Below are positions 1 to 7,721 of a stretch of 64,000 nucleotides of DNA, one piece after another; positions within the stretch are counted from its first letter, which is position 1, and each line of letters opens with the position of its first letter. The stretch covers positions 1-64,000 of the forward strand of contig NZ_JAEMUX010000043.1 in NCBI RefSeq assembly GCF_016598475.1, in the 5' to 3' direction. The notes below the pieces were generated by a model. That model did not search any database and had not been told where the DNA came from. It saw only the letters and a program-made list of their open reading frames with translations. A program made the position numbers and the translations under genes. This stretch comes from Streptomyces adelaidensis (GTDB lineage Bacteria > Actinomycetota > Actinomycetes > Streptomycetales > Streptomycetaceae).

Positions 1-91
1 CAGGAGGACTACCGCTGCCAGGAGGACTACCGCCGCCAGGAGGACTACCGCCGCCATGAGGACTGCCCCGCCAGGGGACTACCCCCGCCAG
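1..91. repeat. 17-18-nt tandem repeat array after dtpA
   Basis: About five head-to-tail copies of an 18-nt unit (cAGGAGGACTACCGCCGC and variants) run from the window edge to within 5 bases of the dtpA stop codon. The copies nearest dtpA are degenerate and 17 nt long. No coding function is evident. The array may continue beyond the window edge. Confidence 0.85.
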
Positions 92-96
92 CTGGA

Positions 97-1659
97 CTAC
101 GCCTCCAGCAACCCCTGTCCCACGTACTCCCCCTTCGCCGCGCCCCCGGGCACCGCGAAGAGGCCGCTGGACTCGTGGCGGATGAACTTGGAGAGGGCGT
201 CGCCGCGGTCCAGTTTGCGCTGGACGGTGACGAAGCCGCGGAGCGGGTCGGCCTGCCAGCAGACGAAGAGGAGACCCGCGTCGGGGACGCCGTCGGGGTC
301 GATGCCGTCGTGGAAGGAGAACGGACGGCGGAGCATGGCCGCGCCGCCGTTCTGGTCGGGGCGGGTGATCCGGGCGTGCGCGTTGATCGGGACGAGGAGG
401 TCGCCGCGGGAGTCGGTCTTCTCCAGGTCCATCGCCGTCGTCTCGGCCGCCTTCGTGCCCCCGCTCAGCGGCGCCCCGTCGGACTTCCGGCGCCCGATGA
501 CGTCCTCCTGATCCTTGAGTGAGAGCTGGTCCCAGTCGTCGAGGAGCATGCGGATACGGCGTACGACGGCGTAGGAGCCGTTGGCCATCCAGGCCGGGTC
601 GCCGGAGGTGTCCGGTGTGGCGGACGCCGGTACGAAGATCCGCTCGTCGAAGTCGGACTCGGCCGGTTTGGGATTGCGGGTGCCGTCGATCTGGCCCATC
701 AGGTTGCGTGCCGTCATGGGCTGGGCCGTGGCGCCCGGCGAACGGTTGAAGCCGTTCATCTGCCACCGCACCCGCGCCGCGCCGCCCGCGTCCTTCTGGA
801 TGGCGCGCAGGGCGTGGAAGGCGACGAGGCCGTCGTCGGCGCCGATCTGGACCCACAGGTCGCCGTTGCTGCGCGTCCGGTCGAGGTGGTCCGAGGAGAA
901 GTCGGGCAGCGGGTCCAGGGAGTCCGGGCGCTGCTTCTCCAGGCCGGTACGGGCGAAGAAGCTGTGCCCGAAGCCGAAGGTGACGGTCAACGACGACGGC
1001 CCCGCGTCCAGGGCGATACCGGTGTCGTCCTGCACGGAGATCTCCCCGGCCATCAGCCGCCGGGCCGTCTCCGACCAGCGGCGCAGCAGCGCGGCCGCCT
1101 CCTTGCGACCGGCGCCGGCGGCGAGGTCGAACGCGACGAGGTGACCCCGGGCCTGGAGGGGCGTCGTGATCCCCGGCTGATGTTTCACGTGAAACGGGAC
1201 CTCCCCGGCGCCCAGGGAGGACAGCGGAGTGACCTTCGAGGACGAGTCCGAGGTGGAGCCCGAGGAGGATGCCGCCGCGTATCCGGCGGCGCCGCCGGCC
1301 GCGCCCAGGGCGAGACCGGTCGCACCGGCGGTACCGAGGAGACGGCGCCGGGAGATCGTTCCGGCGGGCCGGGCGTCGTCATCAAGCCCTGGCTCAGAGG
1401 GACCTGATGGCGACTGAGGGGCAGGCTGAGGGGCCGGTTGCGGGGCCGGTTGCGGGTCCGACTGCGTAGCCGAACGAGGGTCCGACCGCGGGTCCGTCTC
1501 CGGGTCGCCCGTGGTCATTCGCGCGGTTCCCCGCCCGCTTCCCCGCCCGGCTCCCCGTGCGGCTGCTCGCGCCTCGCCGGGGGTGGAGCCGCCGTCGAGA
1601 GGGCGCTCGCCGGTGGTGTCGTTCTCCCCGGAGGGGCTCGTCGTGGACTGGTCAGACAT
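97..1659 (-). CDS. dtpA: Tat-exported dye-decolorizing (DyP-type) heme peroxidase, DtpA-like
   Basis: This is a DyP-family heme peroxidase. In Streptomyces lividans, DtpA is a Tat substrate encoded next to Sco and ECuC and is needed for maturation of the radical copper oxidase GlxA, so an extracytoplasmic role in copper-dependent morphogenesis is likely. A twin-arginine signal (SRRRLLGTAG, residues about 103-112, then a hydrophobic stretch) precedes the peroxidase fold. The GxxDG signature (GQIDGTRNP) is near residue 323, and NAHARIT may hold the proximal heme histidine. The first 100 residues are unusually long and low complexity (PQPA repeats), so the true start could be the ATG at 1518 (MTTGDPE). 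I kept 1659 because it lies 8 bases after the copCD stop. It is the last gene of the minus-strand copper cluster. A parS site sits inside its coding sequence. Confidence 0.9.
   Translation of the reverse strand: MSDQSTTSPSGENDTTGERPLDGGSTPGEARAAARGAGRGSGRGTARMTTGDPETDPRSDPRSATQSDPQPAPQPAPQPAPQSPSGPSEPGLDDDARPAGTISRRRLLGTAGATGLALGAAGGAAGYAAASSSGSTSDSSSKVTPLSSLGAGEVPFHVKHQPGITTPLQARGHLVAFDLAAGAGRKEAAALLRRWSETARRLMAGEISVQDDTGIALDAGPSSLTVTFGFGHSFFARTGLEKQRPDSLDPLPDFSSDHLDRTRSNGDLWVQIGADDGLVAFHALRAIQKDAGGAARVRWQMNGFNRSPGATAQPMTARNLMGQIDGTRNPKPAESDFDERIFVPASATPDTSGDPAWMANGSYAVVRRIRMLLDDWDQLSLKDQEDVIGRRKSDGAPLSGGTKAAETTAMDLEKTDSRGDLLVPINAHARITRPDQNGGAAMLRRPFSFHDGIDPDGVPDAGLLFVCWQADPLRGFVTVQRKLDRGDALSKFIRHESSGLFAVPGGAAKGEYVGQGLLEA
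1182..1195. other. parS chromosome-partition site (inside dtpA)
   Basis: The sequence GTTTCACGTGAAAC is an exact match to the 14-bp core of the Streptomyces parS palindrome bound by ParB. The outer pair (T1181/G1196) is mismatched against the 16-bp form. It encodes FHVK within the dtpA linker upstream of the enzyme domain. parS sites cluster around oriC in Streptomyces, so this supports an origin-proximal location. Confidence 0.85.
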
Positions 1660-1667
1660 GGTGGGTT

Positions 1668-3800
1668 TCAGCCGATCTTCGCGTTCTTGCTGACGGTCAC
1701 CTGGTCGATGTCAGATGTCCGTACGGTGATCTCGATCTTCCAGTCGCCGGCCATGGGGATCTGTACGCCGTCCGCCGTCCAGTGGCCGGTGGTGACGCGG
1801 TCGGGGACGACGGGCAGGGGGCCGATCTCCTTGGCCTCCAGGGTGAAGGCGACCTTCACCTCGGGGACGTCGAAGGGCTTGCCGTCGGAGCTCTGGACGT
1901 AGACGTGCATCTCGTTGGCGCCCACGCGCGCGGGGTCGATCTGCAGCCGCGCCACGCCCTGGCCGTTCTTGCCGCCCGTGTCGAACGACATGTCGAGCGC
2001 CAGCGCCCCCGACGTCTCGTCCTCCTGCGTCACGGCCGCGTTGGCCGCCTTGGCCTCCTCCACCGTGCGCCCCGGCTCCGCGGCCGTCAGCACCGTGGTG
2101 ACGGCGAGGAGCACGACGGCGACGCCGGCCTCCGCCAGCACCGAGCGGCGCAGCCCCGTACGGCCCGGGTCGGCGTTCCGTATCCGCTTCTCGCGCGCGT
2201 TCGTCATCGCGGCCCGCTGCCTGGCGAGCTGGGCTGCCCGCTCGGAGCCGTCGCCGGTGGCGCGTCCGGAATCACCGTCGGCAGCCCCCGTGGAGCCACC
2301 GTCGGCAGCCCCCGTGGAGCCACCGTCGGCAGCTCCCTCGGTACCAGCACCGGCGCCCTTTGAACCGCCGCCGGTGGCGTGCGCGGCCGCCGGCTCCTTC
2401 TCCGCCACGGCTTCCGCTACTTCCGAGGCTTGCGAGGCTTCCGTTTCCACTTCTACGGCGGCCGGCGCATCCGCCAGCTGTGCGGTCCAGCGGCGTGAGA
2501 TCCACGCGATCCCGACGAGTACGGCGACCAGGCCGATCTTCACGAGGAGCAGTTGCCCGTACGACGTACCGGTCAGCGCGGACCAGGTGCCGACCTGCCG
2601 CCACGACTGGTAGATCCCGGTCGCGGTCAGCACGAGCACGCTGCCGAACGCGACCCGCGAGAACCGCCGTACGGCAGCGCTCTCTATCTGGGCGTCGGCG
2701 GGTGCCCGGAACAGTGCGACGAGCAGGGTCGCCAGGCCGCCCAGCCAGGCGGCGACGGCGAGCAGGTGCAGGACGTCCAGGGGCATCGAGATGCCCGTCT
2801 GGATGCCGGTCGAGGCGTGCTCGGCCATCGCCCAGCTCGCGGCGAGCCCGGCGGCGACCACGCCCCCGCCGATGGCGAGCCCGAAGGTCAGGTCCCGCCT
2901 GAGGGAGTCGGCGTCGGCCTCGGCGTCCTCTTCGTCCTCCGCCGAGGCGCCCTCCAGGGAGGTCTCCCCGTCGTGATGGACCGCGGCCTCGTTCTCCTCC
3001 ACGCTCTCGACCTCCTCGACCTCCTCCTCGTCCCGTCGCGCGTACGCCCCGAACAGCACCGCGATGAAGAGTGCCGCCGCGGCGAGGAGGAGCAGGCGGG
3101 AGACCAGGGCCGCGCCGGTCTTCGTCTGGAGGACCTGGCCGAGGAGGTCCAGGTCGAAGACGTCGCCGAGCTTGCCCGAGCCGGTGTAGGAGCCGCGCAG
3201 GAGCAGCATGGCGAGGGTGGCGGTGGTCAGCGTGAGCCAGCCGGACACCACGAGCCGTTGCACGGGCCGTACCCCGGCCCCGCGCTGCCAGCAGGCCAGC
3301 ACGAAGGCCGCGCCGCCCACCAGCAGGATGAAACCGGCGTACGAGAGGTACCGCCCGAACCCGTACAGGCCGCCGACGATCCCGCCTCCGACGGCCTGCT
3401 CGGGTACCGCGACCGTCGTCTTGGAAGGCGCCCCCACGGAGAAGGTGAAGGCGCCGGAGACGGGGTGGCTGTCCGCCGAGACGACCTGGTAGGTGACGGT
3501 GAACGTGCCCTCGGGCAGGCCGGAGTGCAGCCCCACCCCGTAGCTGTTGCCGCCCAGGTCGGTGACCTTGCCGGTGTCGGCCTGCTTGCCCTTGGGGTCG
3601 TAGACGCGTACCGACCCGTCGGACATCGCGACCTTCTCGGAGAAGGTGAGCGACACCTGGGTCGGGGCCTCCTGGACCACCGACCCCTGCTGTGGGTCGC
3701 TGCCGGTCAGCGCGGCGTGCGCGGAGACGGGCCCTGCGCCCGCGAGCAGCGCCGCGAAGGTCGCGAACAACAGCAACAGCAATGGCCTCAACCGGCTCAA
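1668..3800 (-). CDS. CopC-CopD fusion copper resistance/transport protein
   Basis: A 710-residue fusion. An N-terminal signal peptide (MSRLRPLLLLLF...) ends at VSA, so the mature protein starts with His28 (HAALTGSDP). This is the copper-binding N-terminal histidine typical of CopC, and a CopC beta-sandwich follows to about residue 125. A multi-helix CopD membrane domain then carries an acidic insert (EEEVEEVESVEE) and a Gly/Ala/Ser-rich linker encoded by 24-nt DNA repeats near 2277-2336. An extracytoplasmic beta domain ends the protein. The start chosen is TTG at 3800, preceded by GGAGG at 8 bases and 14 bases after the ECuC stop. Upstream extension would overlap that gene. It probably moves copper across or to the membrane for the Sco/ECuC pathway. 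The family is clear; the transport direction is inferred. Confidence 0.9.
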   Translation of the reverse strand: MSRLRPLLLLLFATFAALLAGAGPVSAHAALTGSDPQQGSVVQEAPTQVSLTFSEKVAMSDGSVRVYDPKGKQADTGKVTDLGGNSYGVGLHSGLPEGTFTVTYQVVSADSHPVSGAFTFSVGAPSKTTVAVPEQAVGGGIVGGLYGFGRYLSYAGFILLVGGAAFVLACWQRGAGVRPVQRLVVSGWLTLTTATLAMLLLRGSYTGSGKLGDVFDLDLLGQVLQTKTGAALVSRLLLLAAAALFIAVLFGAYARRDEEEVEEVESVEENEAAVHHDGETSLEGASAEDEEDAEADADSLRRDLTFGLAIGGGVVAAGLAASWAMAEHASTGIQTGISMPLDVLHLLAVAAWLGGLATLLVALFRAPADAQIESAAVRRFSRVAFGSVLVLTATGIYQSWRQVGTWSALTGTSYGQLLLVKIGLVAVLVGIAWISRRWTAQLADAPAAVEVETEASQASEVAEAVAEKEPAAAHATGGGSKGAGAGTEGAADGGSTGAADGGSTGAADGDSGRATGDGSERAAQLARQRAAMTNAREKRIRNADPGRTGLRRSVLAEAGVAVVLLAVTTVLTAAEPGRTVEEAKAANAAVTQEDETSGALALDMSFDTGGKNGQGVARLQIDPARVGANEMHVYVQSSDGKPFDVPEVKVAFTLEAKEIGPLPVVPDRVTTGHWTADGVQIPMAGDWKIEITVRTSDIDQVTVSKNAKIG

Positions 3801-3814
3801 CGGTGCTACCTCCC

Positions 3815-4318
3815 TCAGTGCCCGCCGGTCGGCTGGTACGTCGCCGACTTGACGGGCATCTCGACCGTGATGGCCTCGGACTTGGTGAAGTTCAGCCGCA
3901 GGGACACCGTCTCGCCTTCCTTCGGCTTGCGCTTCAGGTTCTCGAACATGAGATGGTTTCCGCCGCTCTTGAGGACGAGTTCGCCGTCGGCGGGGATCTT
4001 CAGGGCCGCGACCTCCCGCATCGACTGCCCGGTCGTCTCGTGGACGGTGATGTCCTGGGCGATGTCGCTGGTGACGGAGGTGAGTTCGTCCGCCGTACCG
4101 CCGTCGTTCTCGATGACGAGGAAGCCCGCGGCCATGGAGTCCGTGACGGGCTGCGGCATGTAGGCGGACTTCACGGACAGCTTCGCGGCGGATGACGAAC
4201 CGGCGGAATCGGTGGAATCGGTGGAACCCGAACCCGACGATCCGCACCCGCTCAGGACGAGTGCGGTGGCGACGACGGCACTGGCGATCACGCCCGGCCC
4301 CATGCCCCGACGCCTCAC
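3815..4318 (-). CDS. ecuC: PCu(A)C-family copper chaperone lipoprotein (ECuC-like)
   Basis: A 167-residue lipoprotein with an RRR n-region and lipobox LSGC (Cys25). It has the PCu(A)C/DUF461 fold with metal-binding elements VHETTG, SMREV and HLMF, which supply the His and Met ligands for Cu(I). The family delivers copper to the CuA site of cytochrome c oxidase. In S. lividans the homologue ECuC hands copper to Sco. The GTG at 4318 overlaps the sco stop codon (GTGA), which implies translational coupling and gives the basic n-region. The ATG at 4303 is the alternative. A Ser/Gly/Asp linker follows the lipid anchor. Confidence 0.92.
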   Translation of the reverse strand: MRRRGMGPGVIASAVVATALVLSGCGSSGSGSTDSTDSAGSSSAAKLSVKSAYMPQPVTDSMAAGFLVIENDGGTADELTSVTSDIAQDITVHETTGQSMREVAALKIPADGELVLKSGGNHLMFENLKRKPKEGETVSLRLNFTKSEAITVEMPVKSATYQPTGGH

Positions 4319-4989
4319 GGGTTCTCGCCCTTGAGCAGCTTCGGCAGGTCCTTCTCGTAGTCCTGCACGGTCGCGTCCTCGCCGTACAGCACATAGCCCC
4401 CGTCGGTGTTCGGTGAGAACGCGATGACCTGGGTGCCGTGCTCGGAGACGGTCTTGCCGTTCTTGTCCTTCGTGGGCGGGGCGATGGAGATGCCGAGGGT
4501 GCGGGCGCCGGCCTGGATCTTGTCGAAGTCGCCGGTGAGGCCGACGATCTCCGAGTCGATGCCCTTGAGCCACTTGCCGAGCTCGGCCGGGGTGTCCCGC
4601 TCCGGGTCGGTGGTGACGAAGACGAGGCGGAGGTTCGCCAGCTCCGCCTTCGACAGCTTCTTCGCCACGTCCTTCTTCGCGACCGCGAGGTTGCTCATGG
4701 TCAGCGGGCAGACGTCGGGGCAGTTGGTGTAGCCGAAGTAGATCAGCGTCGGCTTGCCCTTGGTCTCCTCACGGAGGTCGTACGACTTGCCGTTGGTGTC
4801 GGTGAGGACCAGGTCCGGCTTGGTGAACGGCTGGTCGAGGACCGTCGCCGCCTTCGCCGGACCCGTGCCGGAGACCTCGGCGACCGACGTCGTGGAGTCG
4901 TCGCCCGTGCCGCAGGCGGAAAGGGTGAGGACGGCCGCGACGAGCAGGGCGCCGGCCGCGAACGTCTTCTTCTTCGTGTTCGTGCGCAT
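4315..4989 (-). CDS. sco: SCO1/SenC-family copper metallochaperone lipoprotein
   Basis: A 224-residue protein starting at ATG 4989 with a lysine-rich n-region and lipobox LSAC (Cys26). It has a thioredoxin-like fold with the copper-binding CxxxC motif (Cys90 and Cys94 in NCPDVCP) and the conserved distal His184 in SEHGTQ. Sco proteins mature the CuA centre of cytochrome c oxidase. In Streptomyces, Sco is also needed for development under low copper. It sits between YcnI and ECuC and overlaps ECuC by 4 bases, so the two are co-translated. All three copper ligands are present. Confidence 0.95.
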   Translation of the reverse strand: MRTNTKKKTFAAGALLVAAVLTLSACGTGDDSTTSVAEVSGTGPAKAATVLDQPFTKPDLVLTDTNGKSYDLREETKGKPTLIYFGYTNCPDVCPLTMSNLAVAKKDVAKKLSKAELANLRLVFVTTDPERDTPAELGKWLKGIDSEIVGLTGDFDKIQAGARTLGISIAPPTKDKNGKTVSEHGTQVIAFSPNTDGGYVLYGEDATVQDYEKDLPKLLKGENP

Positions 4990-5089
4990 AGAGAAATGTC
5001 CCAGATGGTCGAGCCCCGGCGCGCACGGGGGCGTACGCCGTCCGCGTGCGCGCCGAGGGGCAAGGCGGGGGTAGCCGGAGGCCGGGGCC

Positions 5090-5854
5090 TCAGGCGTTCG
5101 TGCGCCGACGGCCGGCCAGGACGCCGTACGCCACGCCCGCGGCACCGACGACGATGCCGACGATGCCGAGCACGCGGGCGGTGGTGTCGCTGGTGTCGGC
5201 GGGCGCGGCGGCGGTCTCGTTCGAGGCGGCTTCGGCGTCCTCGGCGTCCTCCGACTTGTCGGAAGCGGTGGATGAACCGGACGAACCAGATGAACCGGAC
5301 GACCCGTGGTGGTCTTCGGACGCGGCGGACAGCGCGAGGACGGGCGCCGGGTTGTCGGGCTCCTCCTGGCCGTCCTGCTGGACCTCGATCCAGCGGACCA
5401 CTTCCTTGTCGGAGTAGGTCTGGATGGCCTTGAAGACCAGTTCGTCGGTGTCCTCGGGGAGCTGGCCGACGGAGACCGGGAACTTCTGGAAGAAGCCCTT
5501 CGCGATGCCGTCGCCGGTGGCGGTCCAAGTGATCTTGGAGACGGCCTCGTCGATCTGCTCGCCGTGCAGTTCGACCGGCTTGTCGAGCTTGGCCTTGGTG
5601 ACCTGGATCTTCCAGCCGGGGATGGCCTCCGGCTGGGCCGAGGCGAGCGGGTGGTCGGTCGGGAAGTTCACTTCGAGCTTGGTCGTCGTGGCGTCGTCGC
5701 GCTCGTTGGGGACCTTGAAGTCGACGGTCGCGTAGCCGCCCTTGGCCGCCGTGCCTTCCGCCGCGACGCTGACGTGCGCGAACGCGGGGCCGGACAGGGT
5801 GAGGACGGCCGAACCGGCGAGGGCGCCGACGGCGGCGATACGAGAAGCCTTCAT
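5090..5854 (-). CDS. YcnI-domain (DUF1775) copper-binding membrane-anchored protein
   Basis: A 254-residue protein. Its signal peptide ends at AFA, leaving a mature N-terminal His (HVSVAAEG), the residue that forms the mono-histidine copper site in YcnI proteins. The DUF1775 beta-sandwich covers about residues 28-165. A Ser/Gly/Asp/Glu-rich low-complexity linker (SGSSGSS) follows. One C-terminal transmembrane helix (GIVGIVVGAAGVAYG) and an RRR stop-transfer end the protein. The ATG at 5854 is chosen because it gives a normal signal peptide. It lies 100 bases upstream of sco in the same direction. Copper delivery or sequestration outside the membrane is inferred from the family and neighbours. 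Confidence 0.9.
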   Translation of the reverse strand: MKASRIAAVGALAGSAVLTLSGPAFAHVSVAAEGTAAKGGYATVDFKVPNERDDATTTKLEVNFPTDHPLASAQPEAIPGWKIQVTKAKLDKPVELHGEQIDEAVSKITWTATGDGIAKGFFQKFPVSVGQLPEDTDELVFKAIQTYSDKEVVRWIEVQQDGQEEPDNPAPVLALSAASEDHHGSSGSSGSSGSSTASDKSEDAEDAEAASNETAAAPADTSDTTARVLGIVGIVVGAAGVAYGVLAGRRRTNA

Positions 5855-5926
5855 GACTGGTGACACTCCACAGTGAATGAGGGAGAAGCAAGGAAGAGGG
5901 GCAGCGCGCACAGGCGCGCCGCGTAC

Positions 5927-5955
5927 GAGGGGACGCCGTACGACGGCGTCCTCTC
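5927..5955 (-). terminator. Inverted repeat between the membrane-protein gene and ycnI
   Basis: A 12-bp stem (one G-U pair) flanks the loop TACGA: 5927-5938 pairs with 5944-5955. It lies 38 bases past the stop at 5993 and 73 bases before the ycnI start. It could end the upstream transcript or act in the ycnI leader. There is no clear U-tract. Confidence 0.45.
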
Positions 5956-5992
5956 CCTCCATGCGTGATGTGGAGTGAGCGTGCGCGTCGTG

Positions 5993-6832
5993 TCAGGCGG
6001 CCAGGGTGAAGGCGGGCGTGCCGCTCGGCGGGCCGCGTCGGATCAGCGTGTGCTGGAGCGCGGTCGTGCGCAGGGCGGCCGGTTCCGCGTACGCGGCGCG
6101 CGAGGCGCGCGCGAGGGCGTCCGGCGCGCTAGGGAGCCCGCACCGCAGGGCCCGCGCCAGCGCGAGCGCCCCCCGCAGGGACCGTACGAGTGGCTCGTGG
6201 GGCTCCATGGCCGCCAGCCGTACGAGGCGCAGCAGGGCCAGGTCGCCGTGGCGGAGGACCCAGCCGGCGGCGACGGCCGCGAGCACATGACCGAGCAGCA
6301 TGGGCAGGGACGGCAGGAGGGCGGCGGCGGAGGAGTCCGCCGCGGTCGTCATGGCGTCCCCCGGGTGGTGCGCGGTGTGCGTGCCGCCGACCCCGGCGTC
6401 GACGAGGATCCGGTGCGCCCGCGCGGGGCTCAGGGCCGCCGCCGTGGTGCCGCACACGAAGCGGGCGGCGCGGTCGACGAGGACGGCGTCCATGGCCGCG
6501 GTCATGGTCTCGGCGGTCCTCGACGCGGCCGCCGTCCCGTGCTGGCCCAGCCCGAACAGGGTGTGCAGCACGGTCTGGCCCACGGCCAGCAGCGCCGCGA
6601 TGCCCGGCAGTGAGCGTTCCCGTCCCGCCAGCGCGGCGGCGACGGCGAAGACACCGGCGAACCCGACACCCAGGCTCCACAGTGGGATCGTCGCGCACGA
6701 GCCGAGTGAGTGCCCGGCCCCGGCCAGCACGACGCAGACCGCGGCGAACACCGCGGCCCGCAGAACCCGGAGATCGCCTCCGGCGCGCGGCCGGCGCGGA
6801 GCGCGCGGCCGGCGTGGGTGGGGGGCAGTCAT
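5993..6832 (-). CDS. Small polytopic membrane protein, copper-cluster associated
   Basis: A 279-residue protein with a basic proline/arginine-rich N-terminus and about five hydrophobic segments, for example AVFAAVCVVLAGAGHSL, VGFAGVFAVAAALAG, IAALLAVGQTVL and LLGHVLAAVAAGWVL. Several histidines lie in or near the membrane segments (GHSLGS, HTLFGLGQH, THTAHHPGD) and could bind a metal, but I recognise no named family. It is the first gene of the minus-strand run leading into ycnI-sco-ecuC-copCD-dtpA, so a copper-related membrane role is plausible. A stem-loop at 5927-5955 may separate it from ycnI. The ATG at 6832 is preceded by weak purine-rich sequence. Confidence 0.75.
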   Translation of the reverse strand: MTAPHPRRPRAPRRPRAGGDLRVLRAAVFAAVCVVLAGAGHSLGSCATIPLWSLGVGFAGVFAVAAALAGRERSLPGIAALLAVGQTVLHTLFGLGQHGTAAASRTAETMTAAMDAVLVDRAARFVCGTTAAALSPARAHRILVDAGVGGTHTAHHPGDAMTTAADSSAAALLPSLPMLLGHVLAAVAAGWVLRHGDLALLRLVRLAAMEPHEPLVRSLRGALALARALRCGLPSAPDALARASRAAYAEPAALRTTALQHTLIRRGPPSGTPAFTLAA

Positions 6833-7187
6833 GGCGGGCTCATCATCGCACCGGGGCGCTCCGCTGGGTCGGGCGGGTTCACGGGGGGAGGTACGGGGAG
6901 AGGGGGGCCGGTGTTCAGGTGGGCGTCGGCGCCTCAGGGGGTGGGGTGTTTCTCACGTTTGGCGGGTGCGGACCGTGGGTGGCTGGTCGCGCAGTTCCCC
7001 GCGCCCCTATGGGAGTGAACCGGGGGTGCCGAAGTGGTGGGTGATTCGGAAGGGTTTGCTCCGCATACATCGATTGCGGGGTGTTCGCATCCGCCGTATG
7101 GGCGGAGAGACGGCTTCCGGGCGATTGCGCACGGCCCTCGGCGGCAATACGTAACGGTATGTCGAGCCGCGGCCGGGAGGCTGGAGC
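6833..7187. other. 355-nt divergent intergenic region
   Basis: No gene is visible here. It separates the copper cluster (minus) from the RsbW-like gene (plus) and must hold both promoters. The one recognisable element is a copy of the dispersed 28-nt repeat at 6981-7008. A GGGAGG ribosome-binding site precedes the ATG at 7188. Confidence 0.6.
6981..7008 (+). repeat. Dispersed 28-nt repeat, copy 1
   Basis: This copy carries the core CGCGCAGTTCCCCGCGCCCC, also found at 53439-53466, 59367-59394 and, inverted, at 59425-59452. It belongs to a family of short repeats scattered between genes in this genome. This copy lies between divergent genes. Confidence 0.8.
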
Positions 7188-7634
7188 ATGAGCATCTGGT
7201 GGTCACTCCATTTGCGGCGTGAAGCTGCGAGCGTGCCGCTCGCCCGGCGCCTGCTGCTCGGCACGATGGAGACCGCGGGCGTCGACCCTGACGTCTCCTA
7301 CGACCTCTCCGTCGCCCTCAGCGAGGCCTGTGCCAACGCTGTCGAGCACGGTGGTGCGGCCCTGGCGGGCGGCACCACCGAGGCGTACCGGGTCACCGCG
7401 TACCTCGACGGCGAGAAGTGCCGTATCGAGGTCGCCGACTCCGGCCCCGGCTTCCCGCACCGCCACCCGGTCCGCCCGGCCCACACCGACGCCGAGAACG
7501 GCCGCGGCCTCTGCCTCATCCGCGAACTCGCCGACCACGTCCACATCGGCAACAAACCGGGCCGCGGCGGCGCGGTGGTCAGCTTCGACAAGATTCTGAA
7601 GTGGCGCGAGGACGCGCCGTTGGTGGCGGTGTAA
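7188..7634 (+). CDS. RsbW-like ATP-binding protein (GHKL serine kinase fold)
   Basis: A 148-residue protein with the GHKL ATPase boxes of anti-sigma-factor kinases: the N box SEACANAVEHG, the G1 box VADSGPGFP and the G2 region NGRGLCLI. Streptomyces carries dozens of these single-domain proteins. They phosphorylate anti-anti-sigma partners or bind sigma factors, but no STAS antagonist or sigma gene lies beside this one, so its partner is unknown. The start ATG at 7188 has CGGGAGG upstream. It is monocistronic and convergent with fxsT. Confidence 0.88.
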   Translation: MSIWWSLHLRREAASVPLARRLLLGTMETAGVDPDVSYDLSVALSEACANAVEHGGAALAGGTTEAYRVTAYLDGEKCRIEVADSGPGFPHRHPVRPAHTDAENGRGLCLIRELADHVHIGNKPGRGGAVVSFDKILKWREDAPLVAV

Positions 7635-7661
7635 CGCCCGCACCACCACGCGTCTCTCACT

Positions 7662-7720
7662 CCCGTACGACCCGTACGACCCGTACGACCCGCAAGGCCC
7701 CGTAAGCCCCGTAAGACCCC
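7662..7720. repeat. 9-nt tandem repeats between convergent stop codons
   Basis: Three exact copies of CCCGTACGA (7662-7688) are followed by degenerate 9-10-nt units related to CCCCGTAAG, up to 2 bases before the fxsT stop. Nothing else fills this convergent gap. Confidence 0.8.
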
Positions 7721-7721
7721 G

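Noticed and set aside
6833..7187. sigB-type promoter before the RsbW-like gene
   Set aside because: No convincing GTTT-N14-16-GGGTAT match near the start; only weak partial matches were seen.
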